Below are positions 41,944 through 51,645 of a DNA stretch of 64,000 nucleotides, in pieces (positions within the stretch are counted from its first letter, which is position 1; each line of letters opens with the position of its first letter). The stretch lies in the NCBI RefSeq assembly GCF_009765445.1, contig NZ_WHOY01000031.1:4578696-4642695 (forward strand), read 5' to 3'. The DNA is from Pantoea sp. BAV 3049 (GTDB taxonomy: Bacteria > Pseudomonadota > Gammaproteobacteria > Enterobacterales > Enterobacteriaceae). A program made the translations under genes and the position numbers. The notes below the pieces were generated by a model. The model saw nothing but the letters and a program-made list of their open reading frames with translations. It had not been told where the DNA came from and searched no databases.

Positions 41944-44454
41944 TCAGTGCTGACTTTTCTGCATCAAACACAGGTTGTCACCGTCTGTTTTTGGTGAGTG
42001 GATGCGGCATGCTTCGCCTTCGGCCAACTGGACTTCCAGCCACTCTGGCAGTTGGTCAGCCTTTACATACAGCTGGCTGCCCTGTGACACATAGCCCATA
42101 TCATTGCCTGAACGATCTTTCACATCTGCGCCAAAGGGCAGCGGTTGACCATTGACCTGATGCGCGCTCAACGTGAAGACTTTGCGGGTGTCGGTCTGGT
42201 AACGGATATAGCTGATGCTGCCCGCCCAGGGGGCGATATGGCCGATATTGCCTTTCAGTTCGCCGCTGCTGGCACTGTTCTGGTTGTTTTCCAGACGGTA
42301 ATTATTCATACGATAAGGCGTGACGGATGGCACCAGCACCACGCCTGAAGCATTGGTCCGCATCTCGCGGTTACCGTTGACCGTCGCCCCGGCAATACCG
42401 GGCGCATCAAGGATCACAAAGGTATTTCCGGCATTACCGGAAGCCAGCACTCCACCCCGCCACAAGACCGCGCTGCCGCTGACGCTTCCGCCCAGTTGGC
42501 GGTACTCTGATGACTGGCTGTAGTTGCCGGTGAACCGCGCCCAGGGCGTTCTCCAGGCTCCATAGCCGCCAAATACCGAGTCGTTCCCGTCGTAGTCATG
42601 GCTGTAGTTGAGACTGTAATCAAGCAGTCCGGTGCTACCGTTAGCCCCAACTTCGGAACCGCCATATTTCCCGTCCCGGAGCGCGCTGCGCACAGTCATA
42701 TTGGCGTTGTTACCCAGCAGGGTGAACGGCAGGGTCAGCATCAGCTCAATACGGTTTTCATCGTAACTTTTACGGTTACCATAATTCTGTTCATCGTATT
42801 CGTTGCTGCTGTTGTTACTGTCGTATTCATAGTGATTACGGCGAACCGACAGGCTCCAGGTGGCTCGATGAAAATTGTTGCTGTAGGTCAGGCTGTACTG
42901 TCGCGAAGATTGCTGGCTGTTCCAGTACTGCTGCCAGTAGCCATCCAGCGCAATGCGCCCCCAGCCTTCAGGCAGAGTTTGATCGAGGTTGATGTTAAAG
43001 CTCTGCTTACTCCGTTTATAGATCTGTGCGCTCTCCTGCTTGCGGGCGATGTCGTTCATCTGCACCGCGTCATAAAAGGAGAGATAACCCGAAGTGTCGT
43101 AATAAAACGTCGCTAAAGTCAGGTTAGTTTTGGTGGCAAAGTAGCGGCTAAAGGAGAGCTTCCAGCGCTGCCCCTGAAAAGTTTTACCGTTTTGCTGACG
43201 GGCGCTGGCTATATCCACGTTGCCAGAAAAAGACCCAAGGCCGGGAATGCTGATCGCGCTGCCCACCAGCGCGGAATAGTAATCAGGGCTTAGCGTCGTT
43301 CCGCTGTACAGCGTCAGGTAGTTATTCATCCCGTGCGAGATATCACCCTGAACAAACGCCGGATGTTCGTCAATCCCCTGCATCTGCACTTTACCGGCAG
43401 TCAGCAGCCATTCTGACGTTCCTTCGCGCAGCATATCGGAGACCGTGGAATAAGGGACAGTGAAGCGCTCTGTAGATCCTCCGCCGTTCACTACTTCAAC
43501 GGTTAAATCGTTTCGCGAGCCAGTTGGCATCATGTCATCAATTTCAAACGGACCTGGCGGTACGTTAAGCTGGTACACAATAGCGTCGTTCTGATAAATC
43601 TTGACGACTGCATTGCTGGTAGCCACGCCCCGGATCACCGGCATATAGGTCCGGTATGAATCCGGATACATTCGCTGATCCTGCTTCAGCGTCACTCCGC
43701 GAAAACGCAGGCTATCGAACCAGGGGGAGCTGGTGTAGCTGTCCCCAACACGCACCACCGAGCGTAAAGCGGGAAGCGCCCTCTCAACGTAACGTGAATT
43801 GTTGACCCACTGGCCGTCGGTGGCACGATTTTTCAGAAAGTTCGAATTATCAATAAACTGCCAGCCAGCAAGATTGATGCCGCTGTTCAGGGACAGAAAG
43901 ACATTGTTCGCATCGCCATAGCCGTCCTGCCGGTGGGAATTGTAGTAGCTGAGGTTGTAATTGGTGAAGGCACCATTAATCCCCGCGTTCCACAGTTCCG
44001 GCGCGATCCAGCTACGATCTTTGTTGTAAATATAAGCCTGTGGAATCGTCAGATTAAGACGTAACTGCCCGGCATTAAGGTTCGCCTGGCCCCCGTGAAT
44101 AATCTGGCTGACCGGCGTCCAGTCGCCCTGCCTGTCACCCTGCGGGAGTTTATCCATTTTGATTGAGAGAATGCTGATCGAACTGTCATTGAGATAAAAG
44201 GTGCGCTCATCCACCACCTTTACCGGCAGATTGCCGCGCCAGTCACCATTGATGTAAACATCCAGATCGTAAATGCCTGGTGCAATGGTCTGGTCCGCGT
44301 TATTCCAGCCAGCCTGTGCGGAATCGCCAGCCATCATGCTGGTATTAAAGTTTGCAGCTGCAGCCATGCAGGGCACCATCAGCGTCACCAACCCGCTGGA
44401 AAAGATCGCCCTACTGACGACAGCTGAAAGCAAATTCCGCCTTGCTTCCATCAT
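41944..44454 (-). CDS. Fimbrial outer-membrane usher
   Basis: About 836 residues from ATG 44454 (AAGG five bases upstream; an earlier ATG at 44469 lacks spacing). Signal sequence, then N-terminal chaperone-binding domain (FNTSMMAGDSAQAG, GIYDLDVYINGDWRG), plug-bearing 24-strand barrel (VRVGDSYTSSPWFDSLRFRG), two C-terminal domains (GADVKDRSGNDMGYVSQGSQ). FimD/PapC family; secretes and assembles subunits delivered by the chaperone. Confidence 0.95.
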   Translation of the reverse strand: MMEARRNLLSAVVSRAIFSSGLVTLMVPCMAAAANFNTSMMAGDSAQAGWNNADQTIAPGIYDLDVYINGDWRGNLPVKVVDERTFYLNDSSISILSIKMDKLPQGDRQGDWTPVSQIIHGGQANLNAGQLRLNLTIPQAYIYNKDRSWIAPELWNAGINGAFTNYNLSYYNSHRQDGYGDANNVFLSLNSGINLAGWQFIDNSNFLKNRATDGQWVNNSRYVERALPALRSVVRVGDSYTSSPWFDSLRFRGVTLKQDQRMYPDSYRTYMPVIRGVATSNAVVKIYQNDAIVYQLNVPPGPFEIDDMMPTGSRNDLTVEVVNGGGSTERFTVPYSTVSDMLREGTSEWLLTAGKVQMQGIDEHPAFVQGDISHGMNNYLTLYSGTTLSPDYYSALVGSAISIPGLGSFSGNVDIASARQQNGKTFQGQRWKLSFSRYFATKTNLTLATFYYDTSGYLSFYDAVQMNDIARKQESAQIYKRSKQSFNINLDQTLPEGWGRIALDGYWQQYWNSQQSSRQYSLTYSNNFHRATWSLSVRRNHYEYDSNNSSNEYDEQNYGNRKSYDENRIELMLTLPFTLLGNNANMTVRSALRDGKYGGSEVGANGSTGLLDYSLNYSHDYDGNDSVFGGYGAWRTPWARFTGNYSQSSEYRQLGGSVSGSAVLWRGGVLASGNAGNTFVILDAPGIAGATVNGNREMRTNASGVVLVPSVTPYRMNNYRLENNQNSASSGELKGNIGHIAPWAGSISYIRYQTDTRKVFTLSAHQVNGQPLPFGADVKDRSGNDMGYVSQGSQLYVKADQLPEWLEVQLAEGEACRIHSPKTDGDNLCLMQKSQH

Positions 44455-44477
44455 CTCAACCTTCAACATCCTGTCGA

Positions 44478-45215
44478 TTATTTTAACGTCACGGTCAGGG
44501 GAACGCGGCTGCCGTAATCATCGATATACACTAACTGATACTTTCCGTTCTGCGGGGCAAATGATCCGCCAGCAGGAGTCTGGCAGCTGAAAGGAGGGAT
44601 AAAGACCGCCTTGCTGATTAAATTATCCTGCTTTTTGCCCTGCTGAACCCGTGTGCTTTTACCATCCCATTTCATCATCTGGATCAGCGTGATGTAGTAA
44701 GGAGTGGCATTGTCAATGCAGACGGTTGAACCGTTATTTTTCAAGCCCAGATGGCTGGGAATATCGGCAGTCGATATTTTTAATGACGACGGACGCCAGA
44801 AAAGCTTGATGCGATTTCTGATTGCCATCTGCAAATAATCTGTCCCCGCGTCCATTTTTTCCGGAACGGGTGGAATGTCGAGGATATTTATCCAGAAAAC
44901 AGTTTCCCGATCGGTGGCAAAACGGGTGACCTGATCTTTGCGGTTAATCCGCAAAATCTGCCCGTCGTTACCGTTAATTTTAACTACCGGTGGCACAATG
45001 GTGAACGGGGTAATAATGTTTTCCGGTTTTTCATTCTGTCGCCCATCATCAATCCACGACTGAATAAGGTGTTGATCCCGACTTTTGTTGATCAACTGTA
45101 CTGACACGCTTTTAGCATCGGAGGGAAAGACAACGCGCGTGGTATTAATCACCACGTTAGCTTCCGCACTCAGACTCAACAGCATCCCTGAAATAATGAG
45201 AAAGATTTTTCCCAC
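44478..45215 (-). CDS. Periplasmic fimbrial chaperone
   Basis: 245 residues. Signal peptide about 1-19, then two Ig-like domains. VVINTTRVVFPSDAKSVSVQ and FWINILDIPP match the PapD G1 donor strand; IKLFWRPSSL is typical of the family, with the subunit-anchoring Arg and Lys probably among RVVF and IKLFWR. Caps subunits in the periplasm. Stop is 24 bases before the usher start. Confidence 0.93.
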   Translation of the reverse strand: MGKIFLIISGMLLSLSAEANVVINTTRVVFPSDAKSVSVQLINKSRDQHLIQSWIDDGRQNEKPENIITPFTIVPPVVKINGNDGQILRINRKDQVTRFATDRETVFWINILDIPPVPEKMDAGTDYLQMAIRNRIKLFWRPSSLKISTADIPSHLGLKNNGSTVCIDNATPYYITLIQMMKWDGKSTRVQQGKKQDNLISKAVFIPPFSCQTPAGGSFAPQNGKYQLVYIDDYGSRVPLTVTLK

Positions 45216-45236
45216 AACTGCTCCTGAACTTAAACT

Positions 45237-45267
45237 AAAAAAGACAGGAAAGCAGCGCCTTCCTGTC
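45237..45267 (-). terminator. Intercistronic terminator/attenuator after major pilin
   Basis: On the minus strand GACAGGAA pairs with TTCCTGTC around a nine-base loop and runs into six Ts. It lies between the pilin and chaperone genes. Partial termination here would give far more pilin than chaperone/usher message, the usual pattern of fimbrial operons. Confidence 0.8.
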
Positions 45268-45273
45268 TGTCAC

Positions 45274-45870
45274 TTATTCGTAGCTAAAGGTATAGGTAGC
45301 CGTGGTCACAACCGAACCGGTTGAAGCACTGGCACCGCCGTAGTTGTAGTAGTTTGCGTACAGGTTAATCACGCCTTCCGCACCGGTATCATAAACCGTG
45401 CTGCCGGACTGAGTCGTTTTCAATCCAGTGGCCATTGCAGTGCCCATATTCACCACCTGAGAACCGTCTGAGGTGATAGCAATACCCACGCCCTGCGCAG
45501 TACCGGATTCATTTTTCAGGTATTTCATATCATCTGAAACGTTAGAACCGCTGAAAGCGATATCCAGTGACTGTGCCGCCGTGCTGGTCGCATCAAAACC
45601 AGTACAACCTGAAACGTTCAGAGTAAATGGCGTGGCGCTGGCACTGACCACACCCACAGTGGTACCCAAATCGCTTTTAGCAACGGGGGCTACGTTCACG
45701 GTAAAGTCAGCACCGTTATTGGTGGTGACATTACAGGTGGTATCACTGACTGCTCCGTTAAAGGTAACGATGCCACCTGCCACTGGTGCGCTGGTTGCAG
45801 CAACCGCATTGCCTGCGGTAAAGGCAGCCACGATAGCTGAAACTGCAAAAAACTGATTGACCTTGTTCAT
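45274..45870 (-). CDS. Major fimbrial subunit
   Basis: 198 residues from ATG 45870 (AGAGGG six bases upstream; 45876 also in frame). Signal peptide about 1-25 ending AVAAT. FNGAVSDTTCNVTTNNGADF and NVSGCTGFDA hold the paired Cys of the pilin fold; C-terminal VTTATYTFSYE is the conserved beta-strand that binds chaperone. Type 1-like pilin, first gene of the operon. Low basic content, Thr/Ser-rich. Confidence 0.9.
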   Translation of the reverse strand: MNKVNQFFAVSAIVAAFTAGNAVAATSAPVAGGIVTFNGAVSDTTCNVTTNNGADFTVNVAPVAKSDLGTTVGVVSASATPFTLNVSGCTGFDATSTAAQSLDIAFSGSNVSDDMKYLKNESGTAQGVGIAITSDGSQVVNMGTAMATGLKTTQSGSTVYDTGAEGVINLYANYYNYGGASASTGSVVTTATYTFSYE

Positions 45871-46392
45871 TTTCATCCCTCTGTCCCGCACGCTTAGCGG
45901 GAACTATTCACCAACATTTCATCCTGTAAAATCGCGACTGGGAAAGATTAAAACTCAACACAACCCGATTTTCGGCAATATTCTCTATCCTTCAGTTGGA
46001 ACAAGTAAATAGCATTAATTTGCTTTAAAGCGCCGGTTAACTGAATGATTTCTGGTGCGGATAGTATTTACATTTGGCTTAACATTACTAATCAGGCGGT
46101 TAACAACAATCAAAAAAGAATGAATGTAAAAAACAATCAACATTCAATACAATAAGACTCTATAAATAATAAGCTCCCTGCATAAAAATCTCCCTAACTC
46201 CCATTTACTTCCGGGACTTACGTTAAGCCAACTAAATTAAATGGAAAAAAAATAATGAACCAATCATGTTATTTAAATATATTTAGCGCATTCTTTCTGG
46301 ATTAAATGTTATTTTTACCTGTTACGTGCCGGGCGAGACGGCTGCGAATGCACTACTCTTTTACAGGGATCCGTCCCGTAAAGGAGGATAAA
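45871..46392. promoter_or_regulatory. AT-rich divergent region between fimbrial operon and curA
   Basis: About 520 bases, visibly AT-rich between 46000 and 46310, with no convincing gene. It must contain the divergent promoters of the fimbrial operon and curA. The AT content is suited to H-NS silencing, common for fimbriae. No invertible-element repeats were found by eye. Confidence 0.4.
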
Positions 46393-47436
46393 ATGCCGCA
46401 AGATAAACAGACCAACCGACGCATTGTGCTGGCCTCACGACCGCATGGCGCGCCAACGGAAAACAACTTCCGTCTTGAATCACAACACCTTCCCGTTCCC
46501 GGGAAAGGACAAATCCTGTTGCGTACCGTCTGGCTTTCGCTGGACCCTTATATGCGTGGCCGCATGAGTGATGCCCCCTCTTATGTTCCCCCGGTTCAGA
46601 TCAATGAGGTAATGGGCGCGGGTACGGTAGCAATTGTCGAACAATCAAATCATGAGGACTACACCACAGGCGACTGGGTGGTCAGTAATAGCGGCTGGCA
46701 GGATTTTGCCCTGTCGGATGGCAAAGACCTGTTTAAACTCAGTGGTCCGGTGCTGAAACATCCTTCGTGGGCGCTTGGGATGCTGGGGATGACCGGTTTC
46801 ACCGCTTATATGGGACTGCTGGATATCGGTAACCCGCAGCCGGGCGAAACCGTCGTAGTCGCCGCTGCAACCGGCGCAGTGGGATCGATGGTCGGCCAGA
46901 TTGCCAAGCTCAAGGGTTGCTATGTGGTTGGCATTGCCGGTGGCACAGAGAAGTGCCGCCATGCCGAACAGGTTCTGGGATTTGACCGCTGCCTGGATCA
47001 CCGCTCTGGCGATCTGGCCGAAGCACTGAAACGCTACTGCCGTGACGGCATTGATGTCTATTTCGAAAGCGTGGGCGGCAAGGTGTTCAATGCCGTGCTG
47101 CCGCTGATGAACACTAAAGGCCGCATTCCGGTCTGCGGTCTGATCGCCGACTACAACAGCACTGAACTGCCGGCAGGCCCGGACCATCTGCCGCCATTCC
47201 AGAGCGCTATCTTGCGTAAACGCCTGCGCGTTGAAGGCTTTATCATTACTCAGGATTACGGCCACCGCTTTGGAGAGTTTTTCAGCCAGATGAGCCAGTG
47301 GGTGGCGGAAGATCGCTTCGTTTTCCGTGAAGATATTATCGACGGACTGGATAACGCCCCTGAAACCTTTATCGGGATGCTTGAAGGCAAGAATTTTGGC
47401 AAGGTGCTGATCAGGGTCGCTGGCGATAAACCTTAA
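46393..47436 (+). CDS. curA: NADPH-dependent curcumin/alkenal reductase CurA-like
   Basis: 347 residues from ATG 46393 (GGAGG upstream). Medium-chain reductase of the leukotriene B4 12-hydroxydehydrogenase type: VWLSLDPYMRGRMSDAPSYV, VVAAATGAVGSMVGQIAKLKG (NADP-binding), YFESVGGKVFNAVLP. E. coli CurA reduces curcumin and other enones. First of three closely spaced co-directional genes. Confidence 0.88.
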   Translation: MPQDKQTNRRIVLASRPHGAPTENNFRLESQHLPVPGKGQILLRTVWLSLDPYMRGRMSDAPSYVPPVQINEVMGAGTVAIVEQSNHEDYTTGDWVVSNSGWQDFALSDGKDLFKLSGPVLKHPSWALGMLGMTGFTAYMGLLDIGNPQPGETVVVAAATGAVGSMVGQIAKLKGCYVVGIAGGTEKCRHAEQVLGFDRCLDHRSGDLAEALKRYCRDGIDVYFESVGGKVFNAVLPLMNTKGRIPVCGLIADYNSTELPAGPDHLPPFQSAILRKRLRVEGFIITQDYGHRFGEFFSQMSQWVAEDRFVFREDIIDGLDNAPETFIGMLEGKNFGKVLIRVAGDKP

Positions 47437-47446
47437 GGAGGACAGC

Positions 47447-48127
47447 ATGAAAGTATTAATGGTGCTGACGTCGCACGATCGGTTAGGGGATACCGGGAAA
47501 AAAACCGGGTTCTGGCTGGAAGAGTTTGCTGCACCTTATTACGTGTTCCGCGACGCTGGCATGAATGTGGTGCTGGCTTCTCCGGCTGGCGGCCAGCCGC
47601 CGCTGGATCCAAAAAGTGACGAGCCTGACGCACAGTCCGTGGATACCGAACGTTTCCGCAAAGATATTGCCACCCAGCAGTTGCTGGCAAATACGCAGCA
47701 GTTGGAAACCATTGACAGTAGTAAATTTGATGCGGTGTTTTATCCGGGCGGACATGGCCCGCTGTGGGATCTGGCGGAAGATAAAAAAAGCATTGAACTG
47801 ATCGAAAATTTTTATGCCAACGGCAAGCCCGTGGGTGCAGTCTGCCATGCTCCAGGCGTGCTGCGTCATGCCAAAAAACCGGATGGCAGCGCGCTGGTCG
47901 CAGGGAAACGGGTTACCGGCTTCAGCAACAGCGAAGAGCGCGCCGTCGGGCTGACAGATGTGGTACCTTTCCTGGTTGAGGATGCATTGACTGCGCTGGG
48001 GGCCGAATATGAAAAAACCGATGACTGGGGCGTTTACACCCTGACCGACGGTCATCTGGTCACCGGACAGAATCCCGCATCCTCCGCCGCCGCAGCCGAA
48101 GAGCTGCTGAAACTGCTTCATCAATAA
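47447..48127 (+). CDS. DJ-1/PfpI-family type 1 glutamine amidotransferase-like protein
   Basis: 226 residues, AAGGAGG upstream. LTSHDRLGDTGKKTGFWLEE, YPGGHGPLWDLAED and VGAVCHAPGVLRH with nucleophile Cys in the elbow; Hsp31/DJ-1-like. Possible glyoxalase or stress protein; exact reaction cannot be told from sequence. Ten bases after curA, suggesting one detoxification operon. Confidence 0.88.
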   Translation: MKVLMVLTSHDRLGDTGKKTGFWLEEFAAPYYVFRDAGMNVVLASPAGGQPPLDPKSDEPDAQSVDTERFRKDIATQQLLANTQQLETIDSSKFDAVFYPGGHGPLWDLAEDKKSIELIENFYANGKPVGAVCHAPGVLRHAKKPDGSALVAGKRVTGFSNSEERAVGLTDVVPFLVEDALTALGAEYEKTDDWGVYTLTDGHLVTGQNPASSAAAAEELLKLLHQ

Positions 48128-48141
48128 CACCAGGAGGTGGA

Positions 48142-48618
48142 ATGAAACTGTTAAGCCAGGATTTCAACGATGGCGCTAAGCTGCCAGAGCGCCAGGTCTT
48201 TAATGGCATGGGTTATACCGGCGACAACCTCTCCCCGCATCTGGCGTGGGACGATGTACCGCCAGGCACCAAGAGTTTTGTCGTAACCTGCTACGATCCC
48301 GATGCGCCGACCGGCTCTGGCTGGTGGCACTGGGGCGTGGCTAACCTGCCAGCTGACACGCGCGTGCTGCCACAGGGTGCAGGTTCCGGCGTGGCCGAAC
48401 TGCCTGCCGGTGCGGTGCAGACCCGTACCGACTTTGGCAAAGCAGGCTACGGCGGTGCGGCTCCACCAAAAGGTGAAAGCCACCGTTATATCTTTACGGT
48501 CTATGCGTTAGACGTGGAAAAACTGGAAGTGGATGAGAACGCCAGTGGCGCTTATCTCGGCTTTAACGTGCATTTCCATCAGTTAGCCAGCGCATCCATC
48601 ACTGCGATGTACAGCTGA
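48142..48618 (+). CDS. ybhB: YbhB/PEBP family protein
   Basis: 158 residues, equal to E. coli YbhB. NLSPHLAWDDVPPGTKSFVV, CYDPDAPTGSGWWHWGV (DPDAP ligand site) and HRYIFTVYALDVEKLEV are the phosphatidylethanolamine-binding/Raf-kinase-inhibitor fold. Cytoplasmic, function unknown. In E. coli it sits next to bioA; here it lies across a fimbrial/curA insertion and follows the DJ-1 gene by 14 bases. Confidence 0.93.
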   Translation: MKLLSQDFNDGAKLPERQVFNGMGYTGDNLSPHLAWDDVPPGTKSFVVTCYDPDAPTGSGWWHWGVANLPADTRVLPQGAGSGVAELPAGAVQTRTDFGKAGYGGAAPPKGESHRYIFTVYALDVEKLEVDENASGAYLGFNVHFHQLASASITAMYS

Positions 48619-48628
48619 GAAAGAACAG

Positions 48629-48656
48629 CGTCCCGCGCTCTGAGCGGTGCGGGACG
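48629..48656. terminator. Hairpin between convergent ybhB and pgl
   Basis: CGTCCCGC at 48629-48636 pairs with GCGGGACG at 48649-48656 around a 12-base loop, between two convergent genes. T-tracts are poor on both sides, so termination efficiency is uncertain. Confidence 0.5.
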
Positions 48657-48707
48657 TATTGTCAGGGGAGATGTTTTGGGCGTCGCCCCTTTCCTTCAGG
48701 CTTTCAT

Positions 48708-49703
48708 TCAGATTTCAGCAATCACTACCCACATCGGACCCTGCCCGACGGCATAGCGAGCCAGCGGCTGCAGTAATCCCTGCTCCCCTTTGATTTTATA
48801 GACTTCAATATGGTGTGACTTTTGACCTGCCGCCACCAGATAGTTGCCACTGTTATCAATGTTAAATCCGCGCGGCTGAGTTTCCGTCGGCTGATGGCCT
48901 TCTACCGTCAGGAGGCCGCCGTCTTCGCTGACGCTGAACACGGTCAGGATGCTGCCGGTACGATCGCAGCTGTAAAGATGGCGGCCATCCGGCGTCAGGT
49001 GGATATCAGCTGCCCAACGGGTATCACTGAAATCTGCTGGCATCATGTCCAGGCTTTGCACGCGCTCCACGTCACCGCGGGCGTTATGCAGCTGCCAGAC
49101 GTCAACGGTACTGTCCAGCTCGTTCACGCAGTAGGCGTACTGTTTGCCCGGATGGAACACCATATGGCGCGGACCAGCCCCTTCCACCGTAGTGACCTGG
49201 GTCTGTTTGTGTGGCTGCAGTTCACCATTTTCCTGCAGATCGAACAGGCAGATGCGGTCCTGCTTCAGCGCCGGGACAAACAGGGTTTTGTTATCCAGAT
49301 CGATGTTGGCCGAGTGACAGCCATCAAGCCCTTTAATCACCTGCAGCGGCTCACCAGGCAGGCCATCTGCACCCACCGGCGACACGCTGACGCAGGCATC
49401 GTTATAGGAGCCAACGAAGATAAAGCGTCCCTGACGATCGGTGGAGATATGCGTCGGGCTGCCCGGAAGCGATGCGTGCCCCGCTTCCTTCAGCTTGCCC
49501 TCGCCATCAATTTTATAGGCCACAACGCGGAATTCAGGTCGCACGCCAACATAGAGAAAACGCTTATCGGGGCTAACCACCATCGGCTGAACCTGACCTG
49601 GCGCATCCACCACCTGCAGCAGAGTAAGCGCACCTTCATCATTGAGCTGCCAGGCGTGGATCTGCTGGCTTTCCGGACTGGCGGTATAAACGACTTGTTT
49701 CAT
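48708..49703 (-). CDS. pgl: 6-phosphogluconolactonase
   Basis: 331 residues from ATG 49703 (AAGGAGAATT upstream), the same as E. coli Pgl (YbhE). Seven-bladed propeller: [74 protein letters not shown]. Hydrolyses 6-phosphogluconolactone in the pentose phosphate pathway. Confidence 0.95.
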   Translation of the reverse strand: MKQVVYTASPESQQIHAWQLNDEGALTLLQVVDAPGQVQPMVVSPDKRFLYVGVRPEFRVVAYKIDGEGKLKEAGHASLPGSPTHISTDRQGRFIFVGSYNDACVSVSPVGADGLPGEPLQVIKGLDGCHSANIDLDNKTLFVPALKQDRICLFDLQENGELQPHKQTQVTTVEGAGPRHMVFHPGKQYAYCVNELDSTVDVWQLHNARGDVERVQSLDMMPADFSDTRWAADIHLTPDGRHLYSCDRTGSILTVFSVSEDGGLLTVEGHQPTETQPRGFNIDNSGNYLVAAGQKSHHIEVYKIKGEQGLLQPLARYAVGQGPMWVVIAEI

Positions 49704-49849
49704 GAATTCTCCTTTTTCGGGGTAATCTTTTGCCCAAAGCGTAGCGCGTTTTTCCTCTCCGCGTAGGGGGATTTGTGAGAGCAATGTTGTCCGCCGAGCC
49801 ACAAGGTGTACACTCGGAAATTCTTGTTCAGCTACTTTCGGAACTGTTT

Positions 49850-50668
49850 ATGAGTTATCGCATCATTGCTTTGGATCTGGACGGCACCCTGTTAACGCCG
49901 CGTAAAACCATTCTGCCTGAGTCGCTGGAAGCACTGAAAAAAGCCCGCGAGGCTGGCGTGAAGGTCGCCATCGTCACCGGCCGTCACCATGTTGCTATTC
50001 ATCCTTTTTATCAGGCACTGGCGCTGGATACACCTGCAATTTGCTGTAATGGCACCTATTTGTATGATTATCATGCAAAAAATGTTTTGAAGTCCGATCC
50101 GCTGCCGAAAGATAGGGCTCTGCGCGTGATTGAGATGCTCGACGAAGCGGCGATCCACGGCCTGCTGTATGTTGATAACGCCATGCTTTATCAGACCGAA
50201 ACCGGCCACGTTACCCGCACCATCAACTGGGGGCTGTCACTGCCCGAGCATCAGCGCCCGGTGTTTAACCGGGTAGAGAGTCTGGCAAAGGCCGCTGAGG
50301 AGGCTGACTCCATCTGGAAATTCGCCCTGTCCCATCCTGACACCCGGGCGTTGCAGCAATTTGCTGAAAAGGTGGAAAAGGAGATGGGCCTGGCCTGCGA
50401 ATGGTCATGGCACGATCAGGTGGATATTGCGAAAGCGGGCAACAGCAAAGGCAAACGCCTGGCGGAATGGGTCGCTTCTGAAGGGCTGCAGATGAGCGAT
50501 GTGCTGGCCTTCGGCGATAACTACAACGACCTGAGCATGCTGGAAACGGTCGGACTGGGCGTGGCGATGGGCAACGCCGACGACGCCATTAAAGCGCGCG
50601 CCGGTCGGGTTATTGGCACCAATCTGGAACCAGGCATTGCGGAAACGATTTATCGCGAAGTGCTGTAA
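49850..50668 (+). CDS. ybhA: HAD phosphatase YbhA (pyridoxal phosphate phosphatase type)
   Basis: 272 residues from ATG 49850. IIALDLDGTLLTP with Asp9/Asp11 is HAD motif I, IVTGRH motif II, Lys in KAGNSKGKRL motif III and FGDNYNDLSML motif IV; Cof-type cap. E. coli YbhA dephosphorylates PLP and fructose-1,6-bisphosphate. Divergent from pgl, convergent with modC (five-base gap). Confidence 0.94.
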   Translation: MSYRIIALDLDGTLLTPRKTILPESLEALKKAREAGVKVAIVTGRHHVAIHPFYQALALDTPAICCNGTYLYDYHAKNVLKSDPLPKDRALRVIEMLDEAAIHGLLYVDNAMLYQTETGHVTRTINWGLSLPEHQRPVFNRVESLAKAAEEADSIWKFALSHPDTRALQQFAEKVEKEMGLACEWSWHDQVDIAKAGNSKGKRLAEWVASEGLQMSDVLAFGDNYNDLSMLETVGLGVAMGNADDAIKARAGRVIGTNLEPGIAETIYREVL

Positions 50669-50673
50669 TACGA

Positions 50674-51645
50674 TCAGGGCGTGATTGCCACGCTCTTGAT
50701 CTGCGCATAAAGCCACATTCCCGGCTTGATCATCAGTTCATCGCGAGCCCAGGGCGTGATCCGCGCCCAGATTTCGCTTTGTCCCACCAGCAACTTCACC
50801 TCAATCTGATCGTCAACATCCACCAGCTCCACCACCTGCGCCGGGATCACATTGCGGATGCTGCTGTTGACCGGTGGCTGCAGCACCAGCGACAGGGCCG
50901 TCATTGCATAGTGCGGATGCTGCTCAAGCACCTGAACCCGCAGCACGCTGCTCAGCTCCGTTCGCGGCAGCCACGGCCGCATCGCGCTGCTGGCCCACAC
51001 CTTCTCCAGCGTGCCCAGCGCTTTCACTTCTCCGTTATCCAGCACCAGTACGTTGTCCGCCAGCTGCAGAATTTCATCAAGGCTGTGGCTGACATACAAA
51101 ATCGGGATCTCCACCTGGCTGGCCAGTTTCTGCAGATACGGCAGCAGCTCACGCTTTCGCGGCAGATCCAGCGAGGCCAGCGGCTCATCCATTAGCAGAA
51201 TTTCCGGCGCGGTAAGCAGCGCACGGCCAATCGCCACACGCTGTTTTTCGCCGCCGGAGAGTGAAACCGGAAAGCGACTCAGCAGCTCTTCAATACCCAG
51301 CAGCCGGACCAGAGAATCAAACTGTGGGCGCATACTTTTCGCCATGCCATATTCGAGATTCCCCCGCACGCGATAGTGCGGGAATAACCGGGCATCCTGA
51401 AACACATAGCCAATCCGCCGCTTTTCCGGCGGCAGATTCAGCCCGCTTGCAGCATCAAGCAGCGACCTGCCGTTCAGTGAAATCTGGCCTTCCTGCGGCA
51501 GAGTTAAGCCGCCGATAGCATTAATCAGCGAGGTTTTCCCCGCGCCGGAGACGCCGAAAATTGCGGTAATCCCCTTTGCAGGCAAATTAGCCTTGATCTT
51601 AAGGCGGTGGTCACCAAGATGCTGGATGAAATTTAACTCTAACAT
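50674..51645 (-). CDS. modC: Molybdate transporter ATPase ModC, internally shortened
   Basis: 323 residues against 352 in E. coli. ABC part intact: [36 protein letters not shown], and His of YVSHSLDE. The C-terminal Mop domain is shorter: HPHYAMTAL is followed directly by SLVLQPP at about position 50892. In E. coli about 29 residues lie between these motifs. The missing length is exactly the whole difference and is in frame. The transporter could still work but oxyanion-regulated (Mop) binding may be altered. Confidence 0.93.
   Translation of the reverse strand: MLELNFIQHLGDHRLKIKANLPAKGITAIFGVSGAGKTSLINAIGGLTLPQEGQISLNGRSLLDAASGLNLPPEKRRIGYVFQDARLFPHYRVRGNLEYGMAKSMRPQFDSLVRLLGIEELLSRFPVSLSGGEKQRVAIGRALLTAPEILLMDEPLASLDLPRKRELLPYLQKLASQVEIPILYVSHSLDEILQLADNVLVLDNGEVKALGTLEKVWASSAMRPWLPRTELSSVLRVQVLEQHPHYAMTALSLVLQPPVNSSIRNVIPAQVVELVDVDDQIEVKLLVGQSEIWARITPWARDELMIKPGMWLYAQIKSVAITP

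Noticed and set aside
46645-47448. 267-codon frame opposite curA
   Set aside because: Antisense shadow of a well-conserved reductase; no independent features.
48822-49766. 314-codon plus-strand frame opposite pgl
   Set aside because: Antisense shadow; pgl matches its family over full length.
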